Shown one piece after another: positions 1-15,000 of a DNA stretch of 64,000 nt. The notes beneath the pieces were generated by a model. That model was not told where the DNA came from. It ran no database searches and worked only from the letters and a program-made list of their open reading frames with translations. The stretch lies in contig WIXG01000134.1 of the NCBI GenBank assembly GCA_009869945.1, positions 62,001 through 126,000 of the forward strand, written 5' to 3'. The position numbers and the translations under genes are program-made. The stretch is from Mesaphorura yosii. Its lineage: Eukaryota; Arthropoda; Collembola; Poduromorpha; Tullbergiidae. Position 1 is the stretch's first letter; every line of letters begins with the position of its first letter.

Positions 1-3000
1 GCATGTCGTCAACGGATCTCGGCACATCGGAAGACACGGTGGTCAACACTACCTCGTCTTCAGCATCGGGCTCTCCATCCACCACACCGTCGGTCATCAC
101 CCTGAACCAGCCCTCGCCAACTTCTTCCAACGTAATTCAACTAACGGCTCTTACGACGGCTACAGCTACAGCCCGAACGGAGAATTGTAAGTGATATTAC
201 ATGGTATCAGTTTTATTTGAGCAACAGTGACTTGGAGTTCAATGCTTATAGAAGAGAATGAAATTAAGAAGAATCAAACCTGAAGTTGCTTAGGGGTAAA
301 TTAGAATTTGTTGATGAGGAACTTATCTAATGTTTGAAGTTTGCTTGATGGACCAGACGGCTTGTCTTTAATTTTTGATCCTATTTCTTGAACTTTTGGC
401 TTCTGGACGAGGTGAAGGCACGGGTAGTAGGCAAGATTTCCCTGATTGTGCTTCAGGTCGCATCCAGGGCGACAAAACAATGGCAAGTTTCTCTTAGCAG
501 CAGACTTGGCTATCTCGAACTCTTCCTTCTTCATTCCATGAATGCGCGCAGCAGACTCTTCATTTTTTTCATTGATTATTTGGAAGGATATTCGTTGTGA
601 AATGTAGTTGCGTATCCCAGGAAGCACTAGGAATCGAAATATATTTAAGTACTGATGCACCAAAAACATCATCCATGCTTCAAATTATTTTGCTCCTTAC
701 CTGAAACCAGCACTCTGCCAATTCTTGTGCTGCTCTGTTCTCCTCGTCGTTTCCATCGCTGAACAGTAGTTTATGCACACAGACCGGGGTTAGATTGTGC
801 TGCTGGCAGTACCTGGCAACTGTTGCATTTTGCTCCTTTTTGTGATGTGAAGCAACCCCAAAATAGCGATTCTTTCCCACATAAACTGGAATAGTTGCAG
901 GTGTGTCCCAGATCTTCTGCAGGTACTCCCACACATCACACAGTGATTCGTCTGGAAGCATCATTAGGAAGTACACCGTCCGCTTTGGTACAGATTCGTC
1001 TGGAACCGACATCAAAATTTCATAGTCAGCAGTTGCATCATCAATTGGCAGTGGTCCATCTTGCTGTGAGTTGAAGTGGACGATAGGTTCGGGGTTGAGC
1101 TTTCGTTCTTGCAGTATAACTACTTTTGGATAAACGGCAGTAGCTGCTTCTTATAACGGTCAGTGAAAATGTAACGTGGAAATAACATTTTGATTACTTA
1201 TCTGAAGAATTACTACTTGCACTACTCTAAGAATTGTGAAGATTCGCGAAGAATAAAAAAGAACCAGCACTTGAAAACAAAGCCTTTCTGCAATGGCTAT
1301 TGCAGTAGCTGTCAAATGGCTGTTAGTCATGAATTCCGTCTACAGTATTTATTTGGAAACCACATAACAGTCATGTAGTTCGGCTGATGAGATATCCTTA
1401 GAAACTACATAACTGTCACGTGGTCCGTCGGCTTAAGCACGACACGCGGAAACCATTCCGGACTTTGTTTTGTATTTTCAGGCATGTCGACTCCAGGCCC
1501 GCCCGAGTGGCGGCCATACGCGTACGAGCACCCACTCACAGCTGCAACCACAGCCATGCTCAACATCAACGGCGGAGGATCGGACGACCCAAGCTCGTCG
1601 GGATTCGGAATCCTGTACGACTATCACTACAGCAAATTGGAGTCTCTTGGATCAGCCTCGGCCTCGGATCTAATCAAGTCCGAGAATAAGCTGTCGGCCG
1701 ACATTTGGTCGTAAGTCGATCACTTACATTTTTCTACTTCGTCCTGTACTTTCTTCTTACTCACGCGCGGTTAGCTTTTATTGGCACAGATAATATTCAC
1801 GCATTATTAACACCACATTAGCACTTAGCACATATTTGCTTACCAATTTGTGATTTCCCATTTTGTGGGTTTTGGGGGGAAAATGCGTTTAAAACTCGTT
1901 TTTCTTTGGCTCAGTCACCGATCTCCGTCTACGCCGCTCAGGTATTGAGTAATCAAAAGAAGTTGAATGAAGAAATAAATAATAACAAAAGGTGGAAACG
2001 ACGGAATAACTTGTTTTCATTTCAACGCGTACTTTGTAACTAACTTAATGTAGTAAATGTATTAAAATCTCATCATCGTAGTGTTTATGAATGAACGAAA
2101 TAACTCAAAGCATTTACGACGCTGATGCTGAGTCATTGAGACTGCTTCGAATTCCGGTTTTCCCTTTTCTTGGCCATAAGAGAGGACGGACGAGCCGCCG
2201 ATGATGACTCAAAGGTCACGATCTTTGCGGAGATTTTGTTATTCATAATTTCTTGAAATATGTGAGACAAGACTCGCCAATACCTTACATAATTGGTAAT
2301 TGGTTCGAAGCTCACTCGCTCGCAATCCAAATCCCGTCCAGACAAGTTGCTCTTGTCCCGCGCGTAAGCTCTCACGCCAAGCCACGCGACCAGACTGGAC
2401 TCGGACAAGGGTTATGAACTGATAACCTTATAAAGCGTGTGGGAGAAGGTCGTGGTCGGGTCAGGTTCATTCATATTCAGTAATGAAGAAGAATTTCTAG
2501 TTTTTCTTTAAGGCTCTAATCCATACCACGCGGTATTTACATGGACCCAGATGGACCGCACCAACGCAATTTTCCGGTCTACCTAGATACCCTTCCCAGT
2601 CCAACCAGCAACCTGTACCATTACCATTACGGTGCGTAGCGTACGCGCGCGCGTAAAGAGAAAAAACCAGATCTTCAGGTTTTATTAAATAATTTTTGTC
2701 CAAAAAAGACTAGATTTCCGAGTTTCCAGTCTCACCTGTAATTCCTTCCTGGTTCATGTCTCATATCTCAAACTGCATCTGATTGCATGCATGCAACTAA
2801 CATGAACTTGACTTACTGGACTAGCCATGCAGGCCACTTGCTCGCTGTACTCCAGTTACGCAAGTTTTTCTAATGGGAACCAGAACGAGCATCTGTTGTT
2901 GAGGCATGCACGCCTGTTAGTTTATGGGCAATGCGTGGGATTCATTTGCTTAATCATCGTGATGGCCAATTGCGAGTGGTGAATGAATTTCCCGTTAATT

Positions 3001-6000
3001 TCATCCCGATGATCAACAAACTGCGATGCGATACAAGTTGGAATGGATTGGAATTCGGAATTTAACCGTAACTTCTTGAACATCTGCGAGCCTCACCTTT
3101 TGTCTGCATGATCGTAATCGTAATCACAAACGCAATCGCTGCACTGTGTCACGTTGTAATTTGTGGTTTGCGATAGCCTTAATTTGGTTTGTGCGAAATG
3201 CTCGTATGAAGACGCAGAACAAATTGCATGATTCAGACTCGTCCATCTCTGCCGTCCACTTGGCATGAGGCAGAGGCATGTCCTAAATCAAATTGTGTTT
3301 TATTGCATGAAGATTCCTGCGCTGTGCAAAATATATTGCCATTGCCGTGGAGTGTTCTCTGCTGCTTCGTTGCGCACATACAAATTACGACCGGCAGAGA
3401 TAACAATGGCGACTTATCCATAATTTAAATCTACGACCGTTTCATTTGTGATGGAGATGATTTAAGGCGACGGATAAGAAAAGGAGAGATAAAAAGAAAG
3501 TTTTATATTTACGACCGACCGTCATTCTGTTTTTGTATTCTGTGGTTCGTCTGGCATGGGCCACGGGCTGGGGTCAGACTTCATTCAATGCAGAGAATTT
3601 ATACTTTATACCTCAAATACGAACACCAATTTAAAACGTGCGACACGATTACAAAGTATCTTTTGAGCGATGATGTCAAGCACACAATACAAACATGCAC
3701 GCTTTAGAGGTAAGTCTGGGTCAGAATGAATTACGAGTTACGACAACGACAATAAAATTGTACGGCATAGGTTCAGAAAAGATTATTAAGAGATAATTCA
3801 AGATTTACAATTTGGAGACACAAAGACAGAGGAAAGTAATTAAATTACATTCACGCGCACGCACGCGGCCGCGGGATTGAGTCATGCCACGCCGCGCATG
3901 GGTTGCGGGGTGTTGACGCAGATTGCGAGTATGAATTCGAATTCGCATCTCGCACCTAAAGCAAATTACTTTATTGTTTTCGCATAATTCATCAATTCGT
4001 CACAGTCGAAGTCGTATTTTTTCACATTTTATTGCACATCCACGGTCACTCACCACGCCCAGTGTTCACATTTGCTCTGAACGCAATTCAAGATCAAGTG
4101 CAGCCAATTCTAGATTCGTTTCGCACCCGTGCCATGTCGTGCGTGCTACTTGAAGCCGAAGCCAAGGGGCAAGATGAGATTCAAAACACCCCATGCTCAA
4201 GGGGCAAAAGTTCCAGAGCTCAAAGTTCTAAGCAGTTCTTAATTATTTGGGTGTACCCGCGCTGCATTGCATTCGGAAATGACAATGACATTTAAATAAT
4301 GTGAAAATTATTATCCAGATGATATCATTATTTATGTGGACAGAAACAAAAGAGTTATTGCACAGTAAAAAGAACTCTGGCTCTGGATAACGAGTCATAC
4401 TTCTAAATCCAACAACACGCGGGTGAGGTGTATAGAAATTGGTAAAAGGTTGACTTGAACTTGAAGATCGAGAAGAGAATGCATCGTTCACATTTTATTA
4501 CAAACACCAACACAGAGTCCAGGGAGATCAGGCTCAGAAAATGGTACAGGCGATCCGCCGCCGCCGTCGTCGTCGCCGTTCGACCAATTATCTTCTACTC
4601 CATAATAATGCTCGTCTTTCATCATTCATCTTCTCCGTCTCGTCGTCTTGGTCGTGGAGAACGTAATTTAATAAAATATTCATATGTAGTGCATAGCGCA
4701 TGGATTTCAGTTTTCCTTATATAAACACTTTTTTCGTGATACTTCCCATTGATAAGGCCAGGTCAGACAAAGGTTGTGAATTCCATTCCAAGCGTGTGGA
4801 GTTGTGGGCTCAAGCTCATTATCCTTCCACGCTCAGCACGAACAACGACGACGACGACAACGCAGCGATGTAATGTATCTCCATCATTTACAACTCCAAT
4901 TTTTAAGCTCATGAATATGCAAATCAGTGTTCGCGTCCACTCAAAATTGTTAAAGATCACCTCATGTGTGCATGTGTGAGGAGTTTTTTGCAAATCAAAA
5001 TGTGTGAGTGTGCGAGTAGCGAGTAGCAGCCGCGACGCGGAGGTCGCATTGCACGAGAAATTCACCTGGGCTGACTTGGCTCGGCTTGGAGCTTTATTTC
5101 GCGATTACAATAATTATTGTTTTTTATAAGGTTATATAACGAGACAGCTCAAATTCACTTTATTTAAATTCAATGAAGCAAAAAAAAGTATTTGGTATGC
5201 TCGTTGTGTCTATTCGAACGCTAGTCGTACGATTACACTTTGCCAGTGCAGATTTATTGCACGCAGTTGTTCCTGTGAATTGTGAGAGTACATGCAAAGT
5301 AAAGAGAGTTTTCTGGAACTGGACTTGGAATTACCAACTACAACTCAAGTTTTTTTCCCTTTGTTTATATTGAAACGGACTGATGATTTGTCGCTACTGC
5401 GGGAAATGTGATCAATGATCATTTCACGCTGGTTAGAAGAAGCAGAACGCAGAATTGTTTTTGCAAGATGCGGGTACATAAATTACGCTTCACTAGAGCT
5501 GGTTAGATCTTCAGAGTTCATTCCAGTAAGCAATTAAAAGCAGTTAGCAGTCTATCGACCAGTTGCACATGAAGCCTTGCAATTTCTAAGAGAAATATGA
5601 AGAAATGCTTGACTGTATTTTGTTGACAAATTCATACGTGAAGACACTACTTGAATAATTCATGTTCGAAGATTATTAAATTATATCTCAAAACAAACAA
5701 AGCACAACAGTCGACTGCAAATACGAATTGTGTGGCATCTCATCAAAATTGGGAATTCTTCAGGTTGCATGCGATGACGAAGAAAATGGCATTGAATCCT
5801 GCTGTAATGCGAGAACTCAAATTGAAGATTTATTGTCGATTCGCCATTGCCATTGATCACTGCCCAAAGAATATGAATGTACCATCATAGCATGAAACCA
5901 AATTTCCAAAAACTTTAAGTGCCCTCTGAGTTTGTTCACGTTTTAGAGATCATTTTAACGACGCGCACCTCCGACTTGATGTGCAGAGTCGGTCAGCCGA

Positions 6001-9000
6001 AATTGAAAGACGAAGACTGAAAATAGATAAGGAACGGAATAAAAAGATTCTTCCGAATCGAGAAACTTCATCTTGATCTCGATAAGAATTTAATAAAATA
6101 CTGCGTGCGCAGGGCATAATTCTTAATCTTTAGTGCGCCTTTCTGACGGATGAAACAATGAATAGCGGGCTGAAAATAACGTACACAATGCATGAAGTGG
6201 AGATTATACACATTGTTATGCAATTACCATAGTGGGACTCGTGCAGAAGTTTTAATTCCCGACCCGGCTTGGCCGGGCCGAAGAAAAAATTGGTTAACAA
6301 GGGAAAGCTCTCTGAGAAGGAATTTTATGCCTTGTCTCGTGAAATAATGAGAATACTTTGAATAGACTAAAAACGTTTCTTTCCACAGATGTCAAATAAA
6401 ACGCGCTGCTCGCCTTCAACCTCTTCTTCTCTCTGCCTGCCTGTCTCTTACTCGCTTCAACCCTCTGCTATTCTGTAATTCTTTGGATCACGGCACCCAC
6501 ACATAAAAACTCACTATTCTGACTCACCGTCCTCTTTGTTTTGTAATGAATTTCAGGCCTGTCGTTGTCACAAACGTCTTATCTGGTGGAAATGGGAATT
6601 CATCATCCAAGCACACGAACGGCGAAATGACAGAAATCTTTGTTCCATCATCAACAATCCAATCATCCTCCGCCAAGCTCACTTCAGTGCTGCGTCGGGG
6701 CGCGGGAGCGGACTCTAAACTCGGAACCAAGTTGAATGGCCATCGCTACACAAATGGAGACTCTTCGTCACTCAGTCCACCCAGCGAGCATCACCAGCAC
6801 AATTCACACACTCATAATCACTCTCCGCTTTCAAACTCCAATGGCAATGGAGTCATAATCGTCAAAGAAGAAATTGCTCACTCGCCAGGTAAGAGGCTAG
6901 CGCCGGGAATGATGAACCCAGGAATCTGAAGGCGATTTTAACATACTTTCGCTCCTCAGATCACGACCAACACGCCCAGTATCGGTCGCCACAGCTCTTT
7001 GCCACGCTCTCCAACCCTTCTCACGGCGGCGGCGGATCCACATTTGATTTCGGAACCGGCGGCAACGGGACGAGTGTCGTCGTCTCCTCGGCGCAATTCA
7101 TCTCCAGCTTGCGAGGTGGTGCCCCCAATACAAACGGTGGAAGCATGACGAATATTTATCCAGTTGGAACTTCGCCGTCCGACCCGTACTACAGAGTGGA
7201 TTACTTTGCTAATGGTAAGATACGACTAACATAGTCCATTTGCACTAACAGCGAATATGGAGCATACACATATAAAGTGGACTCCAATTGGATCAGATTC
7301 AGAATCTCTGAATTTCAAATCTTGCGGCTGCGAAAATTACTTACCTGACACTCAACGTCGATTCTATTACATTAATAGAGTTATTATATCATTATACAGA
7401 ATTTGGTGCCAGTGGAGTGACTACAGCAAGTCGACAGCTCAGCCCGTACGATGGAGCCGGAACGGATGGGCCTTCCTTCGTAGATCGCTATGTGAGACCG
7501 GGCGGGCCGTACAAGCCTCATGGTGGACTCCCGGTTGACTTGCCGTCTCCGGATTCAGGAATTGGAACCGAAGCCATTACACCAAGAGATCATTCTAACA
7601 TACAACAGGTAACTGGCACCTCTGCAAACGCTCTTCTAACTTTGCAGGCTTTTGCGTTAATATTTCACATTCAGAAAATTGTTAATGGAACGAAGGTGAC
7701 AAGAAAGATGCAAAATAACCTCGTGAGAGCGGTGAGACTCATGACACAAATCGCATTGATCAGCCAAGTTGCCAAATATTACAATTTGCCAACCAAGCGC
7801 TTGTGTTTTCATAGCCACATTTGTTAACGTCATTTCATCGAAAGTCAGCGCGCATTGTCCGTGTACAACAATGACAAGATCGATAACACCTGCTAATTAT
7901 TCACTTACGGACATGAAGCACGATACACGACGCACTGCAGTTGTAATTTATTAGGTCATCACGCACACTTTCTGGCTTTGTGTCAATGATGTTACAATTA
8001 TAATTACAAATTTGAAAGTGCAGCATGCAACTGCATAACAGCGCATTGCTCATAATTCGTGTCTCGTCAATGATATTCATAATTCATCCTGCATTCGATC
8101 AGTTCGACTTCGATGAACGCGTGCGTACGTGAGTCTGACACAAAGGCAAAGGCGAAATATCGCAGCGTGAAAAATTGATATTCTCCAACATTCGATGTTA
8201 ATGAATGCTAATGACAACTTTTATTAAAGCAAGGCAATGAAAAACAGAAGTAAGTCAGACGCCCGCTCGACACGAGCGAGCCTTCCTACTCGGGATCTGT
8301 GCCTTATCTCTTTATCATTTCTCACTATCTTGAGTATTAATTGTGGCCGCATACCGGCAAATTAACGCTGAGTAAGAATGACATTGCAAAATTCAGCGTG
8401 CGCTGGTTCATTGTCTCAGATTCAAAACAGAAGGAATTCGAATTGCTTTAGTTTCGGGGTAGATTGAGACATTTCAAATTCGCAACTCGGACTCGGTTGC
8501 ACTGCACTCATTCCCCATTTTGGCACTGCATTTTCGCACAGCATTATTCATTACGCGGAGGATACATCGTTACTCATCACAAAACCACGGCGTAAACAAT
8601 GCAAAAACAGAATGCTCCACTGCTGCATAAAACCAGTTTATTAATAATGTGGTATGCTTTGGTCTTCAATCATAATTAATTAGCTAAGTGAGTGGGTTTT
8701 TAATATCATTTCTGGTTAGTTGATTTTGGTTCCCGTTCTTGTTTGGCTGGTATTTGTTCAAGTTTATTGTAATAATGCTACAGTAAACAATGCAGGCTGA
8801 TTATGATTTTATGTACTGGCTGGCTGGTTTGATTGTTGACTCTTCCCGCAACCAACAACCGACTTGTTAAGCTTTTGTTCTTCTGCCGTGCACCGGCTTA
8901 ATTGTAAGAATCGCGGAAAACCTGTGTAACCGGACCCATCGCCATCACCGCGTATTAAATCTCATCAAAGTTAAGGTCCTCATTAAGCCCAGGAACTCGT

Positions 9001-12000
9001 GTTGTCTCATTCGCATGGCATTGCATTGCGCTGTCCCACTCGCATTTCGTAAGTTGGTGCCAAGAAAAAGACAGCACGCAAAGCGCAGTGAAGGCACAAA
9101 TCGAAGAGCAATTTATTTTGCAAATTATACATGTTAATCCTTGCCGAAGTTTGACGGTGGCCCGTTATACAATGTCTTATTGACTTTTTGCTTGATTTGA
9201 TGCAGGGCTTCGACTACACGGATTTGTGTCATCCTGGTTTAATCAATGACATTGGGACGAATAGCAACAACACAGAAGGCCGGTTATCGCCAGGCGGAAC
9301 AACGCACCCAAATCTGAAGAGGCCGTGGCACGATTTCGGACGCCAAAACGAAACTGATAAAATACAAATTCCAAAATTGTAAGTTGACAGCTGAGCACCA
9401 ACAATTGCGGGCAGAGATAATGCGACGATTAGATTTTAATTGGGATATTTGCATTGTCGCGTCGCGTCCCTTGTTTGCTTTGTGGCCTCATTCAATTCAA
9501 TTACTACTGAATTGTCGAGTTGCTGATTATGATTATGACTTGGCTTTGTTTTGTTTTGTCTGCGATGTTATAATTGTAATGACACTTGACACAGATTTTC
9601 AAACTACGGTCTGCGTTATTACTTGGAATCACCGATCTCAACGAGTCAACGACGGGAAGATGATCGCATCACTTATATTAACAAGGGGCAGTTTTACGGC
9701 ATCACACTCGAGTACATTCCCGATCCAGAAAAACCAATCAAGTCCCAGACGGTCAAGGTAAGCTCAAAGCTACGCTCTCTCAGTCGCTTGTCAGTTGAAT
9801 GTGACCTAATAAGGCGAAATTCCTTCATAAAACAAACGCAAAGGCTCCATTTGGGCTTTAAAGTTGGTTCGTTCGTCTTAATTTATCAAGATCTCGTAAG
9901 AAATTGCTACTGTCATTTTTATTGATTGGTAATAGTCATTGAAGCCGACTTTGCAGTTTGTTCTTGTCACGTAATTAAACAAAGGCTAGGAAATGGATAG
10001 CAAAGAGTATTTTTCCATGTCGAACAAAACCACGAAAGACTCTGTCATGCTTCACTAGTCTGATAAAGCTGAAAAGAATATTGGAATTGTCAAAAATTTA
10101 TCTTAATGTCGTTTGTGAGCTATCAAAGACATTTACGGTGTTTTTGGTAATTATTTCTTAACTCAAAACCAAAAAAAAATCCAAGTTTGTCGTGCAAGAC
10201 TCCAGACATTTCAGAGTGTAGAAGATAACAACCACGAGACTAAAAGACTACGAAACACGCTGCTCTGCTCGTTAGCGTTCCTTCCTTCTTTCGTCGTGTG
10301 TGTGGAATAATTTTTATCAATCCTCGAATCTCCTTGTTTTCTTACGTTTCAAGACCTTTTTATTTTAAAGGATTTTATTACGTAAAATGGAAATAATAAT
10401 GCGAGGTATGTTATTTAATCTAATCCCAAGCCAAGCCGAGTCAGGTATGTTTCACTTTTCTCACGGTTTTCATTTTGCGGAGCATCGCTCATAAGTCATC
10501 TGCCGTGCCTTCTCGATTCTCGCCCTGCTCCTTTATTTTACCAACTTTTAACACACTCAGCTGCTTCTGTTGTGCCATGAGTGCGTGTGCGTGGTGGTGG
10601 TGGGACTCCTGCACGAGAGGCAGGCAGACAAGAAAGACATGCACCATAAGTCTCGGGTCGAACCAGGCAGGCTGGCTGAAGGAAGGATGTTAGTCTTTAA
10701 GAAAAGATGCTAACGCTAATAAAATGATGGGATGTATCCTTCTTTTTCTCCGATTCAAAGTGTTCACCAATCACTTATCGATATCATCAGGATGATAAAT
10801 GTACAACAATAGAAGTCGAGACGCGCAGCATAGCACTGTGCGCTAAGGAAGGGGCATCATTATTTCCATTATCCAATACAGACTCGGCTTCACCCTGCAA
10901 GACGAAACTCTAAAGTCGTCAAAGTAAAGGAGCTCAGGAGGCAAGTCAGGCAAGGGTTACGACCAGGACAAAAAAGCTTTTAATAATACTATAAGCAACT
11001 GCGCACTGCTGCAACAAAATGTGCCATGCAACACAGGTAGGACTGATTGACTTCTTGAAGAAGGTGCAAATGACGATGGTTAAATGTTTGGAGCTCATCG
11101 TTTGAACTTTTTGCTATCCACGAAAAAAATCATATTTATTTATGTGCACGAAACTTTTTTGAACATACGAAGTAACGAACAGAACAGAGTTCGCATGTAA
11201 CAAAACTGAGAATTATAATTGCCAGACTCTTGTAACAAAAACGCGAACGTAAACGCAATGATTCATTTCTTGTGATTGTTGTTCGTGTCTGAAGTCTAAC
11301 CAAGTCTGAGCCGAGTTCGAGAAATTAAAATGGGTGTGTGGTTCGTCGGAGTTATTCGATAGGGTGTCTTCTGTTGAATGAAACGAAACGAAGAAATGGA
11401 AGGCAATTATTTCCTCAACTTCTCACTCTTTTGTCTCAACCCTTGAATCCTGCCTTGTGGCGTGGATTTAAAGTGGAGATCGTTTACCGGGTTTAATTAT
11501 AGCTGGAGGCTTGAATGAATTGACGTTTGATCTTGTAATTTATCAAAGATGCTAACGTTGTCTCAGTCGCAGACGTTTCATTCATTAAACTTCGTTTTCG
11601 TGTGAAGTGCATGAGAAGGAAATATTGGGTGTCAATGAATACTAAACAGTGTACTTAAGAAGTGCATGATGCATAATATCCATTGTCTCAATTCGAAGTG
11701 TTTCATAATTCTCGGCAATTTAGACACAAACATATTTCTAAACAATCTTATAAATATTCAAATCCGTACACAAATAGAAGAGAAATTGCATAACATTCGG
11801 TACGGCATGGCACGGCTGTAAAATCCTTTTATGTGTATTTATGTTTTTATTGTCATTTCATCTTTTATGCCAAATTAATTGGGCCTCTCTTTTAGAAAGG
11901 GATTCATTCACAGCGCTGCAGTGCAGTACAGCAAAGAAAAGAAACAAAGTCTCCGCATGCAGAAATGCAAATGCAAATTCTAATCTGCATTTTGCATCTG

Positions 12001-15000
12001 CAATAAAACCTTTCATTCGTTGATGGAGTTCGATACAAGAGAAATGTGAATGCGACAATTGCGCAAAAAAGCGACGAAAATTACACGCGTGATTACTCAT
12101 CAAGGAAAGGAATGACAAACTTTCATTTTTGCCGAGTGTATTTTTGAAAAGCAATTCCGTGTACAGTGTCATGTCGATTGTAATTTATTCGCGTTATTAT
12201 TGTGTGACTCATTAAGAATTACGACTCACGACGCGAGACATCTTCAGGCCCAGAGTTTTGATGTTTTGTTTGTTTGGATTGCGATTGGGATAAGGTATTT
12301 GTACACTTCATCACGTGAATTAAATATTATCATAAAAAGCGAACCAACTTTTGCCTAAAAGCAGCGTAATTTGTGGGAATATTATGTCATGAAGGAGATT
12401 ATGCGCTTTTTTCATAAGATTACGATTATGATGTGTTAATCTCCTTGTTTATTGCGTTTATTTGCACAGACGGTCGTAATGCTCGTATTCCGTGAAGAAA
12501 AGAGTCCTGAAGATGAAATCAAAGCGTGGCAATTCTGGCATGGACGACAGCATAGCGTGAAGCAAAGAATCTTGGATGCAGGTAAGAACTTCAAGTCTTA
12601 CTTTACTTCAACAGTCGCGTAATGGTACAAAACAAAATTCAACTCGAGCCACACACGAAAAACACATGGGAAAATATTGCTGGCATTAACAGAGAGAAAA
12701 AATCACCGGCTGTGCTGCTGGTGTCTGATTGGGAGGAGTTTAAATACAAAACACTTTAATTGACATTTCATTTAGTTGAAAAAGAAATCAAATCATACGC
12801 AACAGATGATTAGTTGGAGTAGCAGTAATTTGTTGAGGAGACTTTGCTTTAAACGCCAGTTCATAATATTTTTCAGGAGGAAATTAAGCATTTTAAAACT
12901 TTATATCATTTGTAGTGTGTTGAAGGATGTCTTTAGAATAATTCTTCATCGAAAACTGTTGTGATCAGTTCGTGATGTTAATGTTGTGTTTAAATGCAAG
13001 TCAAAATAGCAATCTCGTCTCGTCTCCCAAATTGTACCACGCCTTTAAAATGATAGAAAATTCGAAGGGCTCACTGGGGACATATGGACGGACGGACATG
13101 AATCGTGCAGACTGCAGAGGAAGTCATAGTCATTCCATACAACGCGAGGTGCTGTATTAAATTAAAAGACGATACAATTTATTGTTCTATATAATTTCAC
13201 CATATTATTACGATGATGATTTAATAGCCAGAAGCAAGATGCACATAAAATTCCTTCGTACTGTCCAAATTACTGGTGTACTAAATTATACGGTAAAGAA
13301 GAACGAGCCAAGAATACGAACAATGAAACACATGTATCATTGCGATTGCGGGTGCCGTATCGTATTGCAGCATGGCACCGGCCGAAGTCGTTGCCGAAAA
13401 TGAAACCTTAAAGTATTTTAAGTGATATTAATAGCACTAATGAAAGACCCTTTTAGAGGGTTATTGATGGATGGGACGGACGGTTTTCCAGACGAAACTT
13501 CTTGAAGGGTTGATGTCCGACCCGACACGGCATGCCACAGCACGGCAACAAACAATAATGGGCGCTATTGTTGCATTATTTTAAAGTGTCACGGTGGTTA
13601 TTTTCGTAAGCCACACACCGTCGGCCTTTCCGTGGTGTGTGTTTTGCGTGGAAAACGGTTGACTTGAGACGGTATAAAGTTTATATTTTCGATTACCCGC
13701 AGAATTTAACAAACACATCGTCGTCGTCGTCTTCCATGTGGCCAGTATCTCACATAATTATGCACAATTTCATGAAATATGCCTTGAAACAAGTCCATTT
13801 GAGTTACAACGCATTATTATTCAGCGTCCGTTTTGCATACAATGCGAGCCAAGTCTCAGTAACGCATTTTTCGGCAAAATTTCAAAACGTCAACTTGGAC
13901 TCGACGCCTATAAACGCAAGACACATGACATCACGGCGCAGCGCAGCGCAGCACGGCAGACAGACCATTCAATTAACGGAGGACGCAGACTCTCCACGCA
14001 GTTGCAGTTGGTAAAGTGTGGACCCGAGCTCAAGTTATGAAATTTAAAGCAAGTTCGTTCACCTCGTGAACTTTTTCAGTAAAAAAAATAATGGACTCAA
14101 TATGGCATGGCATGGCACAAAGCAAGCCAGATGATGTGCATAGATTTTTTTCTAAATTTTATTACGCAGGTGATTGAAGGCCCCCAATGGTCATCTCTTC
14201 TTTCTTTCTGGCTTTCTTGCGTCGTGGTGCATTACATTGTATTTGTATTGCTCATATTACCAAGAAAGATTCCCTGACCCCTGAATAACCTCCAGCAATA
14301 ATAACGCAGCAGCAGCGTGTATGAGCCGAGCAATTTTCTCAACCCATTCCGTCCGTCCGTGCGTCCATCCACCAACAATGCAATGCAGCATGCGTACTGT
14401 TCTCCCAATAACGCAGTAAGATAACAGGCAGGCGATTCTTTTTCCTTCTTTTAAGAAACGCAAACGCTGCACTGAGTCTCATCTGTTCGACTGCCCATTA
14501 TCTATTAAATTATTCACTGCTGTTGCTGTCTTACATGCATTATTATTTTCTGGTCGCAGGATTTCGAGGATGGAATATCAATGAAGTTTACGTTTTCATA
14601 CAAATCTTTGAATTGCACCTTCGCACTTTGCGTTGGAGATGCTTCTTCTTTTCTTCTTCAATGCCTCGTGTGCGTGGCCATCGCGTATCTGCTTCTTCTA
14701 TTATTTATCTGGCTTCCTTTAATTATTTCGACCACAAGGCAGTTAAGAATTTCAGTTAGCATATCCACTTGGTTTGGCGTGTAATGTTCATCGTTCATTC
14801 GCTTCGTCCACTCGCCTCCACGTCTCCACGCTTGGGCTTGTCCGGAATAGATTGCTTTTGACGGGAAGATGCATGACTCTTACATATAATGCCTATTTAA
14901 TACGGAACTGCATCCACGCGTGGAATTGAATTCGGATGTAATACGTACAGAATTTCGACCTAAAAACAAACTCAACTTTCCACACAACCTACGCACACAT

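Noticed and set aside
301-345. PCNA-binding (PIP) box at the end of the nested gene (QTLDKFL)
   Set aside because: The glutamine is one position off the Qxx(L/I/M)xx(F/Y)(F/Y) pattern and the second aromatic is missing.
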